From: Verrucosispora sp. NA02020
GTDB lineage: Bacteria > Actinomycetota > Actinomycetes > Mycobacteriales > Micromonosporaceae
Direction of reading: 5' to 3'
NCBI RefSeq assembly: GCF_013364215.1
Contig: NZ_CP054923.1
Coordinates: 1,798,001 to 1,862,000, forward strand
Length of the DNA: 64,000 bases
The translations under genes were made by a program, and so were the position numbers. Of this stretch, positions 7,976 to 16,590 are shown piece by piece. The notes below the pieces were generated by a model. It was not told the origin of the DNA, ran no database searches, and saw only the letters and a program-made list of their open reading frames with translations. Numbering within the stretch: the first letter of the stretch is position 1; every line of letters starts with the position of its first letter.

Positions 7976-8231
7976 TTTCGCGGCTCCTATGGTCGAGGAA
8001 CGGCCGTCATGCGGCGAGGCAAAGATTACCTATCGACGTGACCACAAGAAAGCCTCGCCCGTGCCGATCCCCGGTCGGGAGAAACAATTTCCCGTAATGT
8101 GATCCGATGTGTCCCGTACACGGGTCGTCGGGCAATGTCCGTCGTCCCCCGGCGGGGCGGCAGGACCGTCGCACAGGCTCTCCACCTGCCCTGACGGCCG
8201 CGGGGACCCGATGATCGGGTAGGACTGTCAC
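7976..8231. promoter_or_regulatory. Divergent promoter region between the NLR-like operon and the amidohydrolase gene
   Basis: A 256-base gap that is visibly more AT-rich (about 8020-8110) than the flanking genes. On the minus strand TTTCTT and TAATCT, 17 bases apart (about 8030-8058), are a weak -35/-10 pair for the four-gene operon. On the plus strand TAGGAC at 8220-8225, six bases before the ATG, suggests a leaderless transcript for the amidohydrolase. No clear operator was seen. Confidence 0.35.
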
Positions 8232-9311
8232 ATGGCTCTGCACGTGCGTGGTGTGCTCCTGCCCGACGACGAGGTGCGCGACCTGTGGCTGGTCGGCGAC
8301 CGGGTCACCTTCGACCCGGTGCCCGGCGCCGAGACGGTGGTCGACGGCGGCTTCGTGCTGCCGGGGCTGGTCGACGCGCACTGCCACATCGGCATCGCCC
8401 GGGGCGGTACGCCGATCGCCTCGCTCGACCACGCCCGCGCGTTGGCCCGTACCGACCGGGACGCCGGTGTCCTCGCGATCCGGGACGCCGGTTCGCCCTT
8501 CCCGTACCCGGAGCTGGAGGACGAGCCCGACCTGCCGAGACTGGCCCGCGCCGGCCGGCACGTCGCGCCGCCCAGGCGGTACCTGCGGGACATCGGGATG
8601 GAGGTCGACGCGGCCGAGGTGACCGCCGCCGTGGCGACGCAGGCCGCCGCCGGGAACGGCTGGGTCAAGCTGGTCGGCGACTGGATCGACCGGGGCGTCG
8701 GCGACCTGGCGCCGGCCTGGGACGCGGAGACGATGGCCGCCGCGGTGGCCGCCGCGCACGCCGCCGGGGTACGCGCCGCCGTGCACACCTTCAGCGAGTC
8801 GGCCGTGGAGATCATGGTGCGGGCCGGGGTGGACTCGGTGGAGCACGGCACCGGGCTGAGCCTCGACCTGATCGACCTGATGGCCCGGCAGGGCACCGCG
8901 CTGATCCCCACCATGATCAACATCCGCACCTTCGGCGGCATCGCCGACCAGGCCCGACCCAAGTTCCCCGGGTACGCCGACCACATGATCGCCCTGCGCG
9001 ACCGCTTTCCGCAGGTGGTGCGCGCCGCGTACGAGGCGGGGGTGCCGATCTACGTGGGCACCGACGCGGGCGGTGGCATCGACCACGGCCTCGCCGTCGA
9101 GGAGATGCTGCTGCTGCACGAGCAGGCCGGCATGTCCCGGACGGACGTGCTCGCCGCCGCCTCCTGGGGCGCCCGTGCCTGGTTGGGCTTCCCCGGCCTC
9201 GTCGAGGGCGGCCTCGCCGACCTCTCCGTCTATGCCGAGGACCCCCGCCGAGACCTGAACGCCCTGCGCACCCCCACCCGCCTCGTCCTCCGCGGCGCCG
9301 TCCTCCGCTGA
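8232..9311 (+). CDS. Amidohydrolase-family metal-dependent hydrolase
   Basis: 359 residues of the amidohydrolase superfamily (imidazolonepropionase/prolidase-like branch), cytosolic TIM-barrel hydrolases using one or two bound metals. The metal motif HxH is in LPGLVDAHCHIG (about 50-60), with later barrel ligands in AVHTFS, VEHGTG and YVGTDAGGG. The C-terminus returns to the beta-sandwich (GGLADLSVYAEDP). The substrate cannot be told from the sequence. It sits directly before proS on the same strand, as in related actinobacteria. The ATG follows a TAGGAC -10-like box by six bases with no Shine-Dalgarno sequence. Confidence 0.85.
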   Translation: MALHVRGVLLPDDEVRDLWLVGDRVTFDPVPGAETVVDGGFVLPGLVDAHCHIGIARGGTPIASLDHARALARTDRDAGVLAIRDAGSPFPYPELEDEPDLPRLARAGRHVAPPRRYLRDIGMEVDAAEVTAAVATQAAAGNGWVKLVGDWIDRGVGDLAPAWDAETMAAAVAAAHAAGVRAAVHTFSESAVEIMVRAGVDSVEHGTGLSLDLIDLMARQGTALIPTMINIRTFGGIADQARPKFPGYADHMIALRDRFPQVVRAAYEAGVPIYVGTDAGGGIDHGLAVEEMLLLHEQAGMSRTDVLAAASWGARAWLGFPGLVEGGLADLSVYAEDPRRDLNALRTPTRLVLRGAVLR

Positions 9312-9339
9312 CCTCTCCGGCCACCCGGTGGGGGTCGCG

Positions 9340-9399
9340 GTTGATCAAGAAGTTTGGGCCAGGTTCCGCCCCGACGGCGACCCGAACTTCTTGATCAAC
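9340..9399. repeat. Long palindrome with GATC arms (1 of 6)
   Basis: Perfect 15-base inverted repeat GTTGATCAAGAAGTT / AACTTCTTGATCAAC around a 30-base spacer, 28 bases after the amidohydrolase stop. No U-tract. Probably a transcription terminator or 3'-end stabiliser; it belongs to the group of GATC-containing palindromes listed elsewhere in this window. Confidence 0.8.
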
Positions 9400-9444
9400 T
9401 CGGGGTGGTGGGGTGGGAGCCGGGGAGGGGACGGGAGGGGCGCA

Positions 9445-9450
9445 TAGGAT
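9445..9450 (+). promoter_or_regulatory. -10 box of a probable leaderless proS promoter
   Basis: TAGGAT eight bases before the proS ATG, no Shine-Dalgarno sequence and no recognisable -35. With initiation about seven bases downstream the transcript would begin at or next to the start codon, which is common in actinobacteria. Confidence 0.5.
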
Positions 9451-9458
9451 GTGCGGTC

Positions 9459-10865
9459 ATGGCGCGTGTGCTGACTCCCCGGGCGGAGGACTTTCCCCGC
9501 TGGTACCAGGACCTCATCGCAAAGGCGAAGCTGGCCGACAACGGGCCGGTGCGGGGGACCATGGTGATCCGACCGGCCGGCTATGCCATCTGGGAGCGGA
9601 TGCAGGCCGAGATGGACGACCGGATCAAGGCGGCCGGGGCGGAGAACGCGTACTTCCCGCTGTTCATCCCGGAGAGCTACCTCAAGCGTGAGGCCGAGCA
9701 CGTCGAGGGCTTCTCGCCGGAGCTGGCGGTGGTCACCCACGGTGGTGGCAAGCAGTTGGCCGAGCCGGTCGTGGTCCGGCCCACCAGCGAGACGGTCATC
9801 GGCGAGTTCATGGCCAAGTGGATCGACTCGTACCGGGACCTGCCGCTGCTGCTCAACCAGTGGGCCAACGTGGTCCGGTGGGAGTTGCGGCCCCGGGTCT
9901 TCCTGCGGACCAGCGAGTTCCTCTGGCAGGAGGGGCACACCGCGCACGCCACCCGCGCCGACGCCCGCGCGTACGCCCGCAAGATTCTGCACGAGGCGTA
10001 CGAGGACCTGATGGTGAACGTGCTCGGCATCCCGGTGGTGGTCGGGCTCAAGACGGCCCGTGAGCGATTCGCCGGGGCGACCGCCACGTACACCTGCGAA
10101 GGCATGATGGGCGACGGCAAGGCGCTCCAGCTCGGCACCAGCCACGAGCTCGGGCAGAACTTCGCCAAGGCGTTCGACATCAGCTACTCCTCCGCCGAGG
10201 GCGGCCGGGAACACGCCTGGACCACCTCCTGGGGCACCTCCACCCGGATGCTCGGCGGTCTGATCATGTGCCACGGCGACGACAACGGGCTGCGGGTGCC
10301 GCCGAGGCTGGCGCCGGTCCAGGCGTACGTGATGGTGGTCAAGGACGGCGACGGCGTGGGTGCGGCGGCGGCCAAGCTCCGCGACGCCCTGCGTGACGCC
10401 GGTGTCCGGGTGACGCTCGACGACCGGACCGACACCCCGTTCGGCCGCCGGGCCGTCGACGCCGAGCTGCGTGGCTATCCGGTACGCGTCGAGGTCGGTC
10501 CCCGCGACCTGGCCGCCGGGAACGCGGTCGTGGTGCGGCGCACCGACGGGTCGAAGGCACCCACGGCGGTGGCCGACGTGGTCGGTGCCGTGCTCGCCGC
10601 TCTGGATGCCGACCAGCAGGCCCTGCACGACCAGGCGCTGGCCTTCCGCCAGTCGCGCACGGTCGACGTGGCGACGCTGGACGAGGCACTGGAGGCGGCG
10701 GGCACCGGTTGGGCCCGGGTGCCGTGGTCGGCGGTCGGTGTGGAGGGCGAGGCGAAGGCCAACGGGCAGGGCGTGACGGTCCGCTGTCTGGTCCGTGCCG
10801 ACGGGTCGGTGCCGGACACCGAGGACGAGCCCGACCTGCTCGCCATCCTGGCCCGCGCGTACTGA
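9459..10865 (+). CDS. proS: Prolyl-tRNA synthetase (short type, without editing insertion)
   Basis: 468-residue class II aminoacyl-tRNA synthetase that charges tRNA-Pro. The family motifs are present: motif 1 region RGTMVIRPAGYAIWE, PTSETVIGEF, motif 2 RTSEFLWQEGHTAH, and the motif 3 region GTSTRMLGGLIMCHGDD. A C-terminal anticodon-binding domain (VQAYVMVVKDGDG onward) follows. At 468 residues with no insertion between motifs 2 and 3, it is the archaeal/eukaryotic-like 'type 3' form rather than the ~570-residue bacterial enzyme with a trans-editing INS domain. The ATG at 9459 is chosen over upstream in-frame codons because they read through the palindrome and because MARVLTPRAEDFPRWY matches the family N-terminus. 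Confidence 0.95.
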   Translation: MARVLTPRAEDFPRWYQDLIAKAKLADNGPVRGTMVIRPAGYAIWERMQAEMDDRIKAAGAENAYFPLFIPESYLKREAEHVEGFSPELAVVTHGGGKQLAEPVVVRPTSETVIGEFMAKWIDSYRDLPLLLNQWANVVRWELRPRVFLRTSEFLWQEGHTAHATRADARAYARKILHEAYEDLMVNVLGIPVVVGLKTARERFAGATATYTCEGMMGDGKALQLGTSHELGQNFAKAFDISYSSAEGGREHAWTTSWGTSTRMLGGLIMCHGDDNGLRVPPRLAPVQAYVMVVKDGDGVGAAAAKLRDALRDAGVRVTLDDRTDTPFGRRAVDAELRGYPVRVEVGPRDLAAGNAVVVRRTDGSKAPTAVADVVGAVLAALDADQQALHDQALAFRQSRTVDVATLDEALEAAGTGWARVPWSAVGVEGEAKANGQGVTVRCLVRADGSVPDTEDEPDLLAILARAY

Positions 10866-10881
10866 GGCGCCGGACACCACG

Positions 10882-11529
10882 GTGAGGTTCGCACCGGGCC
10901 GCCTGATCGTGCACCGCAACGTCCGGCGAGGCCGGATCGGTTGGGTGCGCCCGATGCGCGTGGTCAGCGACGATGAGCGGGGCCTGCTCCTCTGGCTGGC
11001 CCGGGACACGGCGGTGGCCGGCGAGGTGACCGAGGCCGGCGTGGGCATGCGGGGCGTCCCGTTCGCCGAGTGGGTCGTCTCGACGTACCGGCTGGCGACC
11101 GGCCGGTGGATGGGACCGCCGCTGCTGAAGTTCCTGCCGACGGGTGCCGCCCACTCGGTGTGGTGGTTCCAGGACGCGCAGGGGTGCTTCGCCCACTGGT
11201 ACGTCAACCTGGAGGAGCCCGGGGTCCGCTGGGACGACGGCGACCTGGCCGGCGTCGACATCGTGGACCAGGACCTCGACGTGGTGGTGCGTCCCGACCG
11301 GAGCTGGCAGTGGAAGGACGAGGACGAGTTCACCGAGCGGCTCGCCTTCCCGGATCACTACTGGGTGTCGGACGAGGCGGCGGTCCGGGCCGAGGGCAAG
11401 CGGGCCATCCGGATCGCCGAGGCGGGCGAGTTCCCGTTCGACGGCGTCTGGTGCGACTTCGTCCCGCCGCGGGAGTGGACCGTCCCGCCGGAGTTGCCGC
11501 CCGGATGGGACCGTCCGCCGGTCCGCTGA
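10882..11529 (+). CDS. DUF402 domain protein (nucleoside-diphosphatase-like)
   Basis: 215 residues. The core VVSDDERGLLLWLARDT ... WWFQDAQGCFAHWYVNLEEP ... VDQDLDVVVRPDRSWQWKDEDEF is characteristic of the DUF402/FomD-like barrel, whose studied members hydrolyse nucleoside di- and triphosphates or cytidylyl-phosphonates with divalent metal. The acidic clusters DIVDQDLDV and KDEDEF are the likely metal ligands. GTG at 10882 is 16 bases after the proS stop, so co-transcription with proS is likely. Which nucleotide it acts on is unknown. Confidence 0.85.
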   Translation: MRFAPGRLIVHRNVRRGRIGWVRPMRVVSDDERGLLLWLARDTAVAGEVTEAGVGMRGVPFAEWVVSTYRLATGRWMGPPLLKFLPTGAAHSVWWFQDAQGCFAHWYVNLEEPGVRWDDGDLAGVDIVDQDLDVVVRPDRSWQWKDEDEFTERLAFPDHYWVSDEAAVRAEGKRAIRIAEAGEFPFDGVWCDFVPPREWTVPPELPPGWDRPPVR

Positions 11530-11783
11530 CCCCGCCGGCCGGATGTGTTTCCGGTCACGTTCGGATGATGGTCGGTGACGGAGGCAGGTCCGGTGTGAGG
11601 GATCCTGGACCGATCTGGCAGAATGGCTGGCTGGTATCCGGCGCGTGTCCGGCGCCCTCTAACCCGGGCGCGTCGCCAGTCCACCCGAGCGGTCTCCGGC
11701 CCAACCCCACTGTGCCGGTCGGCGTTCACCCATGCACACCGCCCATACCGGGCCGGTGATATCGCAACAGGAGCGAAACAACC
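11530..11783 (+). promoter_or_regulatory. rpsP operon promoter/leader region
   Basis: 254 bases without a gene. CAGAAT at 11619-11624 is a possible -10 box, which would give a leader of about 155 bases ending in CAGGAG before rpsP. GC-rich inverted segments lie in 11640-11700 (GGCGCGTGTCCGGCGCC), but no known ribosomal leader motif was recognised. Confidence 0.25.
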
Positions 11784-12248
11784 GTGGCCGTAAAGATCCG
11801 GCTCCTGCGGATGGGCAAGATCCGCAACCCGCAGTACCGCATCGTCGTCGCCGACTCGCGCACCAAGCGCGACGGCAGGGCGATCGAGTTCGTCGGGATC
11901 TACCAGCCGAAGGAAGACCCTTCGGTGATCGAGGTCAAGTCGGAGCGGGTCCAGTACTGGCTGTCCGTCGGCGCCCAGCCGAGCGAGGCGGTGCAGCGGC
12001 TGCTGGAGCTGACCGGTGACTGGCAGAAGTACAAGGGCCTGCCGGCCCCGCCGCCGCTGAAGGTCGCCGCCGAGCGGGCCGACCGTAAGGCGGCGTACGA
12101 GGCCGAGGCGAAGGCCGCCGCCGGCCTGGCCGAGACGCCGGCCAAGCCGGCGAAGAAGGCCGCCAAGGCCGCCGAGGCCGAGGCCCCGAAGGCCGACGCG
12201 CCGAAGGCCGAGGAGCCCGCCGCCGCCGAGTCCGGCGAGCAGGCCTGA
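11784..12248 (+). CDS. rpsP: 30S ribosomal protein S16
   Basis: Small-subunit ribosomal protein needed for 30S assembly. The first ~80 residues are the whole S16 fold ([47 protein letters not shown]). The 154-residue product then continues into an Ala/Lys/Glu-rich tail ([17 protein letters not shown]) typical of high-GC actinobacteria and probably disordered. GTG start with CAGGAG ten bases upstream. First gene of a tight run rpsP-khpA-rimM-trmD-rplS. Confidence 0.97.
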   Translation: MAVKIRLLRMGKIRNPQYRIVVADSRTKRDGRAIEFVGIYQPKEDPSVIEVKSERVQYWLSVGAQPSEAVQRLLELTGDWQKYKGLPAPPPLKVAAERADRKAAYEAEAKAAAGLAETPAKPAKKAAKAAEAEAPKADAPKAEEPAAAESGEQA

Positions 12249-12249
12249 C

Positions 12250-12483
12250 ATGGCGCTGCGGCCGGCGTTGGAGCACCTGGTCAAGGGCATCGTCGACCAC
12301 CCCGATGACGTGCGCGTCCGGATGGTCGACTCCCGTCGGGGCAAGCGGCTCGAAGTCCGCGTGCACCCCGAGGACCTGGGCACCGTGATCGGGCGGTCCG
12401 GCCGGACCGCCAAGGCGCTGCGCCAGGTGATCGGCTCCATCGGTGGGCGCGGCGTGCGCGTCGACATCGTCGACTCGTACTGA
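12250..12483 (+). CDS. khpA: KH-domain RNA-binding protein KhpA
   Basis: 77-residue single KH domain protein with the GxxG loop in GTVIGRSGRTAKALRQVIGS and a C-terminal strand VRVDIVDSY. Family members bind RNA broadly, often with KhpB/Jag, and influence cell division and translation. One base separates it from rpsP; its TGA overlaps the rimM ATG (TGATG), so all three are translationally linked. Confidence 0.93.
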   Translation: MALRPALEHLVKGIVDHPDDVRVRMVDSRRGKRLEVRVHPEDLGTVIGRSGRTAKALRQVIGSIGGRGVRVDIVDSY

Positions 12484-13049
12484 TGCTGCTCATCGTCGGC
12501 AGGATCGGCAAGCCGCACGGCATCCGCGGTGAGGTCACCGTGGAGGTGCGGACGGACGAGCCCGAGACGCGGTTCGCCCCCGGCATGGTGTTGACCACCA
12601 TGGCGGGGGCGAAGGCCGCGAACGGGCGAGGCGCTGCGCCTGCCGATCCCGGGGTGCCCTTCGAGGTGCCCGACGAGCTGACCGTGGAGTCGGCCCGTTG
12701 GCACCAGGGGCGGATGCTCGTCGCCTTCGAAGGGGTGCTGGACCGCGACGTCGCGGAGGTGTTGCGCGGCACCCTGATCGCGGTGGACAGCGCCGGCGTC
12801 GCCCCGCCGGAGGACCCGGAGGAGTTCCTCGACCACCAACTGGTGGGTCTGGCCGTGGTCACCACCGACGGCGAGCACCTCGGCGAGGTGGCCCGGATCG
12901 ACCACGCTCCCGCCTCCGAGCTGCTGGTGCTGCGCCGCCCCGAGGGGGGCACCGCGCTGATCCCGTTCGTCAAGGAGATCGTCCCCGAGGTCGATCTCGC
13001 CGGAGGTCGTGTGGTGGTCGACCCGCCCGGCGGCCTGCTCGACCTGTAG
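12483..13049 (+). CDS. rimM: Ribosome maturation factor RimM
   Basis: 16S rRNA processing factor that binds S19 during 30S head assembly. The N-terminal RimM barrel ([20 protein letters not shown]) and the C-terminal PRC-type barrel ([20 protein letters not shown] ... [19 protein letters not shown]) are both present in 188 residues. A Gly/Ala-rich insertion of about 20 residues ([16 protein letters not shown]) lies in the N-terminal domain. ATG overlaps the khpA stop. Confidence 0.95.
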   Translation: MLLIVGRIGKPHGIRGEVTVEVRTDEPETRFAPGMVLTTMAGAKAANGRGAAPADPGVPFEVPDELTVESARWHQGRMLVAFEGVLDRDVAEVLRGTLIAVDSAGVAPPEDPEEFLDHQLVGLAVVTTDGEHLGEVARIDHAPASELLVLRRPEGGTALIPFVKEIVPEVDLAGGRVVVDPPGGLLDL

Positions 13050-13066
13050 ATCCGGGAGTACCCCTG

Positions 13067-13840
13067 ATGCGCGTCGACATCGTGTCGATCTTCCCGGAGT
13101 ACTTCGCCCCGCTGGACCTGTCCCTGGTCGGCCGGGCCCGGTCCCACGGCACGCTCCGGCTGGCCGTACACGACCTGCGGACCTGGACGCACGACGTGCA
13201 CCGCACCGTCGACGACACCCCGTACGGCGGCGGTCCCGGCATGGTGATGCGGCCCGAGCCGTGGGGCGCGGCCCTGGACGCGCTGGCCCCACCGGAGGCA
13301 GCCCCGCCCCGCCTCCTGGTGCCCTCCCCGGCCGGTGTGCCGTTCACCCAGGCGCTGGCGCACGAACTGGCCGCCGAGCCGCGCCTGCTGTTCGCCTGCG
13401 GCCGGTACGAGGGCATCGACCAGCGGGTGCTCGACCACGCCGCGACCCGGATGCCGGTGACCGAGGTCAGCCTCGGCGACTACGTGCTCTTCGGCGGCGA
13501 GGTCGCGGTGCTGGTGATCCTGGAGGCGGTGACCCGCCTGCTGCCCGGCGTCCTCGGCAACGCCGGCTCGCTCGACGACGAGTCGCACGCGCACGGGTTG
13601 CTGGAGGCGCCGATGTACACCAAGCCGGCGACCTGGCGCGATCTGGAGGTGCCAGCGGTCCTCCGCTCCGGCGACCACGGCCGGATCGCCCGGTGGCGTC
13701 GGGACGAGGCGCTGACACGGACCGGTCGGCGTCGTCCGGACATGCTCGCCGCGATCGACCCGAGCAGCCTCGACAAGCGGGACGTCGCGGCGCTGGACCG
13801 GGCCGGATTTCAGGTGCCCGGGGCGGATGTGGCAAAGTAG
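13067..13840 (+). CDS. trmD: tRNA (guanine-N1)-methyltransferase TrmD
   Basis: 257-residue SPOUT methyltransferase that makes m1G37 in tRNAs and prevents +1 frameshifting. Family motifs: [13 protein letters not shown] start, [13 protein letters not shown], the trefoil-knot SAM site ([40 protein letters not shown]) and the C-terminal tRNA-binding domain ([21 protein letters not shown]). The ATG at 13067 is preceded by GGGAGT. It lies 17 bases after rimM and 143 bases before rplS. Confidence 0.96.
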   Translation: MRVDIVSIFPEYFAPLDLSLVGRARSHGTLRLAVHDLRTWTHDVHRTVDDTPYGGGPGMVMRPEPWGAALDALAPPEAAPPRLLVPSPAGVPFTQALAHELAAEPRLLFACGRYEGIDQRVLDHAATRMPVTEVSLGDYVLFGGEVAVLVILEAVTRLLPGVLGNAGSLDDESHAHGLLEAPMYTKPATWRDLEVPAVLRSGDHGRIARWRRDEALTRTGRRRPDMLAAIDPSSLDKRDVAALDRAGFQVPGADVAK

Positions 13841-13983
13841 GGGGGTTGCCGCAGTCGCCCACGCCGTGAACGGCTGCGAGGATCCCCGACCGGGGTCGGT
13901 TCCGGCCGGCCACCACCGGAGATCAGTATCACCCATCCGCGCGCCGAGTGACGGTGCGCCGTGAGCCTCACGAGGACTACACG

Positions 13984-14340
13984 ATGAACATCCTGGACGC
14001 CCTTGACGCCCAGTCGAAGCGCACCGACCTGCCCGACTTCCGTGGCGGTGACACCGTCAAGGTGCACGCCCGAGTCGTCGAGGGCAACCGGTCCCGGGTC
14101 CAGATCTTCCAGGGCGTCGTCATCCGCCGCCAGGGCGACGGGCTGCGCGAGACGTTCACCGTCCGCAAGCTCAGCTTCGGTGTGGGTGTCGAGCGGACCT
14201 ACCCGGTCAACAGCCCGGCGATCGACCGGATCGAGGTCGTGACCCGTGGTGACGTCCGCCGCGCCAAGCTCTACTACCTGCGCGAGCTGCGGGGCAAGAA
14301 GGCCAAGATCAAGGAGCTGCGCGAGAAGCAGCCCAGCTGA
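13984..14340 (+). CDS. rplS: 50S ribosomal protein L19
   Basis: 118-residue large-subunit protein located at the 30S-50S interface. Typical sequence: [79 protein letters not shown] at 13984 with GAGG nine bases upstream is preferred to an upstream in-frame ATG/GTG. Last gene of the rpsP operon; a strong hairpin follows at 14457. Confidence 0.97.
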   Translation: MNILDALDAQSKRTDLPDFRGGDTVKVHARVVEGNRSRVQIFQGVVIRRQGDGLRETFTVRKLSFGVGVERTYPVNSPAIDRIEVVTRGDVRRAKLYYLRELRGKKAKIKELREKQPS

Positions 14341-14456
14341 CATCGCGCTACGCCACGCCGCCCGAACTGCGCGTATGCCGTACCGGCCAGACCGCACTAC
14401 CCTGGTCGGTACGGGCGCAGCGGGCCGGTGATCCGCCGGACAGGCGGATGAACCCC

Positions 14457-14498
14457 ACTGCCGCCCGGGAGGTCTCGATGAGACTTCCGGGCGGTAGT
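14457..14498 (+). terminator. Hairpin terminator after rplS
   Basis: A ~19-bp stem (ACTGCCGCCCGGGAGGTCTC against GAGACTTCCGGGCGGTAGT) with two G-U pairs, one bulge and a GAT loop, followed by CGTTTCTG. It separates the ribosomal operon from the signal peptidase genes. Confidence 0.75.
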
Positions 14499-14517
14499 CG
14501 TTTCTGCGGACCGGGGA

Positions 14518-15408
14518 GTGGGCGTGGTACAGGCGCTTGACGACAGCGGCGCGGTCGATCCGTGGCGACGACGCACCCGGCGCAGCAAACCGCAGATGCC
14601 ACTCTGGCAGGAGCTGCCGCTGCTGCTCGTCGTCGCGTTCTGCCTCGCGGTGCTGATCCGCACCTTCCTGCTCCAGGCGTTCTTCATCCCCTCCGGGTCG
14701 ATGGAGGACACGCTGCTGGTCAACGACCGGGTGCTGGTCAACAAGGTCGTCTACACCATGCGCGACCCGGAACGCGGCGAGGTGGTCGTCTTCCGTGGCA
14801 CCGAGCAGTGGGTGCCGCAGGTCGACCCGCAGCCGCCCACCAGCTTCGCCGACAAGCTCGGCCGCACCATCGGTGACCTGGTCGGCGACGGCCGACCCGG
14901 CGAGAAGGACTTCATCAAGCGCGTCATCGGGCTACCCGGCGACCGGGTGAGCTGCTGCGACGACCAGGGTCGGGTACTCGTCAACGGCACCCCGCTGGAC
15001 GAGTCGGCGTACGTGCTGCGGGACTCGCCGCTGGACCTGCCGCCGAACCCGGAGGAGTGCCGCTCCCGGCGGTTCGAGGAGATCGTCGTACCACCGGGGC
15101 AGATATTCGTGCTGGGTGACCACCGCCTGGTCTCGCAGGACGCGCGCTGCCAGGGCCCGGTGCCGATCGACAACGTGGTGGGGCGGGCGTTCGCGGTGGT
15201 CTGGCCGTCGAACCGCTGGCACTCGCTGCCGATCCCGGAGACGTTCGCCGGTGTCGCTCCGGCCGCCGGTGCCGACGGCGCCGCGCCGCCGGTCCGACCC
15301 GCACCGGTGGGAGACGTCGTCCTGATCCTCCCCATCGCGGCCACGCTGACCGTTCTCGCGCGTTCCGGACGGTGGTCCTCGACCCGGCAACGTAGGCTCC
15401 TTCCGTGA
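14518..15408 (+). CDS. lepB: Type I signal peptidase (first of two)
   Basis: 296-residue membrane serine protease that removes Sec signal peptides. One N-terminal membrane helix (LPLLLVVAFCLAVLIRTFLL) is followed by the catalytic Ser motif FFIPSGSMEDTL, the general-base Lys motif DFIKRVIGLPGDRV and box E VLGDHRLVSQDARC. A second hydrophobic segment near the C-terminus (VVLILPIAATLTVLA) gives a possible two-helix topology, unlike its neighbour. GTG start; its stop overlaps the GTG of the second lepB (GTGA). Streptomycetes also have several signal peptidases at this locus. Confidence 0.93.
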   Translation: MGVVQALDDSGAVDPWRRRTRRSKPQMPLWQELPLLLVVAFCLAVLIRTFLLQAFFIPSGSMEDTLLVNDRVLVNKVVYTMRDPERGEVVVFRGTEQWVPQVDPQPPTSFADKLGRTIGDLVGDGRPGEKDFIKRVIGLPGDRVSCCDDQGRVLVNGTPLDESAYVLRDSPLDLPPNPEECRSRRFEEIVVPPGQIFVLGDHRLVSQDARCQGPVPIDNVVGRAFAVVWPSNRWHSLPIPETFAGVAPAAGADGAAPPVRPAPVGDVVLILPIAATLTVLARSGRWSSTRQRRLLP

Positions 15409-16040
15409 TTGACGAGCAGACCGACAAGTCGCGCCATTCGTTCTGGAAGGAACTGCCCATCCTTCTGGGGGTGGCGATCGTGGTCGCGGTACTGGTGCGT
15501 GCCTTCGTACTGCAGACCTTCTTCATCCCCTCGCCGTCGATGGAGAACACTCTCAAGATCGACGATCGGGTGCTGGTCAACAAGCTGGTGTACAACTTCC
15601 GGTCACCGCACCGGGGCGAGGTCATCGTCTTCAAGGCGCCGGTCGAGTGGAGTGGCAACCCGGCGGGGGAGGACTTCATCAAGCGCGTGATCGGCGTCGG
15701 CGGCGACCGGATCGTCTGCTGCGACGACCAGGACCGGCTGACGATCAACGGCACGCCGCTGGACGAGCCGTACATCTTCTCCTTCGACGGACGGCGCGAC
15801 AAGCCGGCGGACCAGGAGTTCGACGTCCAGGTGCCGCCGGGCCGGCTCTGGGTGATGGGCGACCACCGGTCCGCCTCCGGCGACTCGCTGGAGCACTACC
15901 AGCAGTCCGGGCAGAACATCGACACGGCCACCATCCCCGAGCAGGACGTGGTGGGTCGGGCCTTCACGATCTTCTGGCCGGTCGATCGGGCCACCCTGCT
16001 GACCGTGCCCGAGCAGTTCGAGTCGATCCCGCAACCCTGA
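15405..16040 (+). CDS. lepB: Type I signal peptidase (second of two)
   Basis: 211 residues with an N-terminal membrane helix (LPILLGVAIVVAVLVRAFVL), Ser box FFIPSPSMENTLKIDDRVLVN, Lys box DFIKRVIGVGGDRI and box E VMGDHRSASGDS. Shorter than its upstream paralogue and without a C-terminal hydrophobic segment. The two share the same motif layout but only moderate identity outside motifs, so the duplication is old. GTG start overlapping the previous stop by four bases implies coupled translation. Confidence 0.93.
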   Translation: MIDEQTDKSRHSFWKELPILLGVAIVVAVLVRAFVLQTFFIPSPSMENTLKIDDRVLVNKLVYNFRSPHRGEVIVFKAPVEWSGNPAGEDFIKRVIGVGGDRIVCCDDQDRLTINGTPLDEPYIFSFDGRRDKPADQEFDVQVPPGRLWVMGDHRSASGDSLEHYQQSGQNIDTATIPEQDVVGRAFTIFWPVDRATLLTVPEQFESIPQP

Positions 16041-16101
16041 CCCCGGGTGCCCGGCAACGGGTGGCGTGGGAGTTGTCGGCGGGGTCTGGCAGGCTATTGC
16101 C

Positions 16102-16590
16102 GTGACGGTCTATACCCCGAGGCGCGCTGCCCGCGTGCTCCTGGTCGACGCGGAGGGCAGGTTGCTGCTCTTCCGTGGCGTCGATCCGGCCCGACCGGAG
16201 CACGGACGCTGGTGGTTCACCGCCGGCGGTGGGCTCGACCCCGGGGAGACGTACGCCGAGGGTGCCGCCCGTGAGCTGGCCGAGGAGACCGGATTGCGGC
16301 TGTCCGTGGCCGAGATCGGCGAGCCGGTGCACGCTGATCTGATCGAGTTCCCCTTCGACGGGGTGTGGTATCGGCAGGAGCAGCAGTTCTTCCTCGTGCG
16401 GGTGGCGGCGCACGAGGTCGACTCCGCGGGCTTCAACGAGATCGAGCGGGGCAGCGTGGACGGCCACCGGTGGTGGTCGGCGGCGGAGTTGGCCGACACC
16501 GACGAGCGGTACTACCCGCAGGACCTGCCGCAGCTGCTGGCCCGGGTGCTCGCCCCCGGCTCGCCCCGGACCTCGGGTGCGCCATGCTGA
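16102..16590 (+). CDS. Nudix hydrolase
   Basis: 162 residues with a perfect Nudix box (G-x5-E-x7-R-E-L-x-E-E-x-G-L) starting in GGLDPGETYAEGAARELAEE. Nudix enzymes hydrolyse nucleoside diphosphate derivatives with Mg2+; the exact substrate is not predictable. GTG at 16102 is chosen because VTVYTPRRAARVLLVD starts the fold; it lies four bases after an AGGCTAT -10-like sequence and has no Shine-Dalgarno sequence. An in-frame GTG at 16066 is the alternative. Its end overlaps the rnhB start by seven bases. Nudix-rnhB-DUF2469 is a conserved actinobacterial order. Confidence 0.88.
   Translation: MTVYTPRRAARVLLVDAEGRLLLFRGVDPARPEHGRWWFTAGGGLDPGETYAEGAARELAEETGLRLSVAEIGEPVHADLIEFPFDGVWYRQEQQFFLVRVAAHEVDSAGFNEIERGSVDGHRWWSAAELADTDERYYPQDLPQLLARVLAPGSPRTSGAPC

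Noticed and set aside
14518..16040. The lepB pair as a recent tandem duplication
   Set aside because: The two differ in length, topology and most residues outside motifs, so the duplication is old, and multiple signal peptidases at this locus are normal for actinomycetes.
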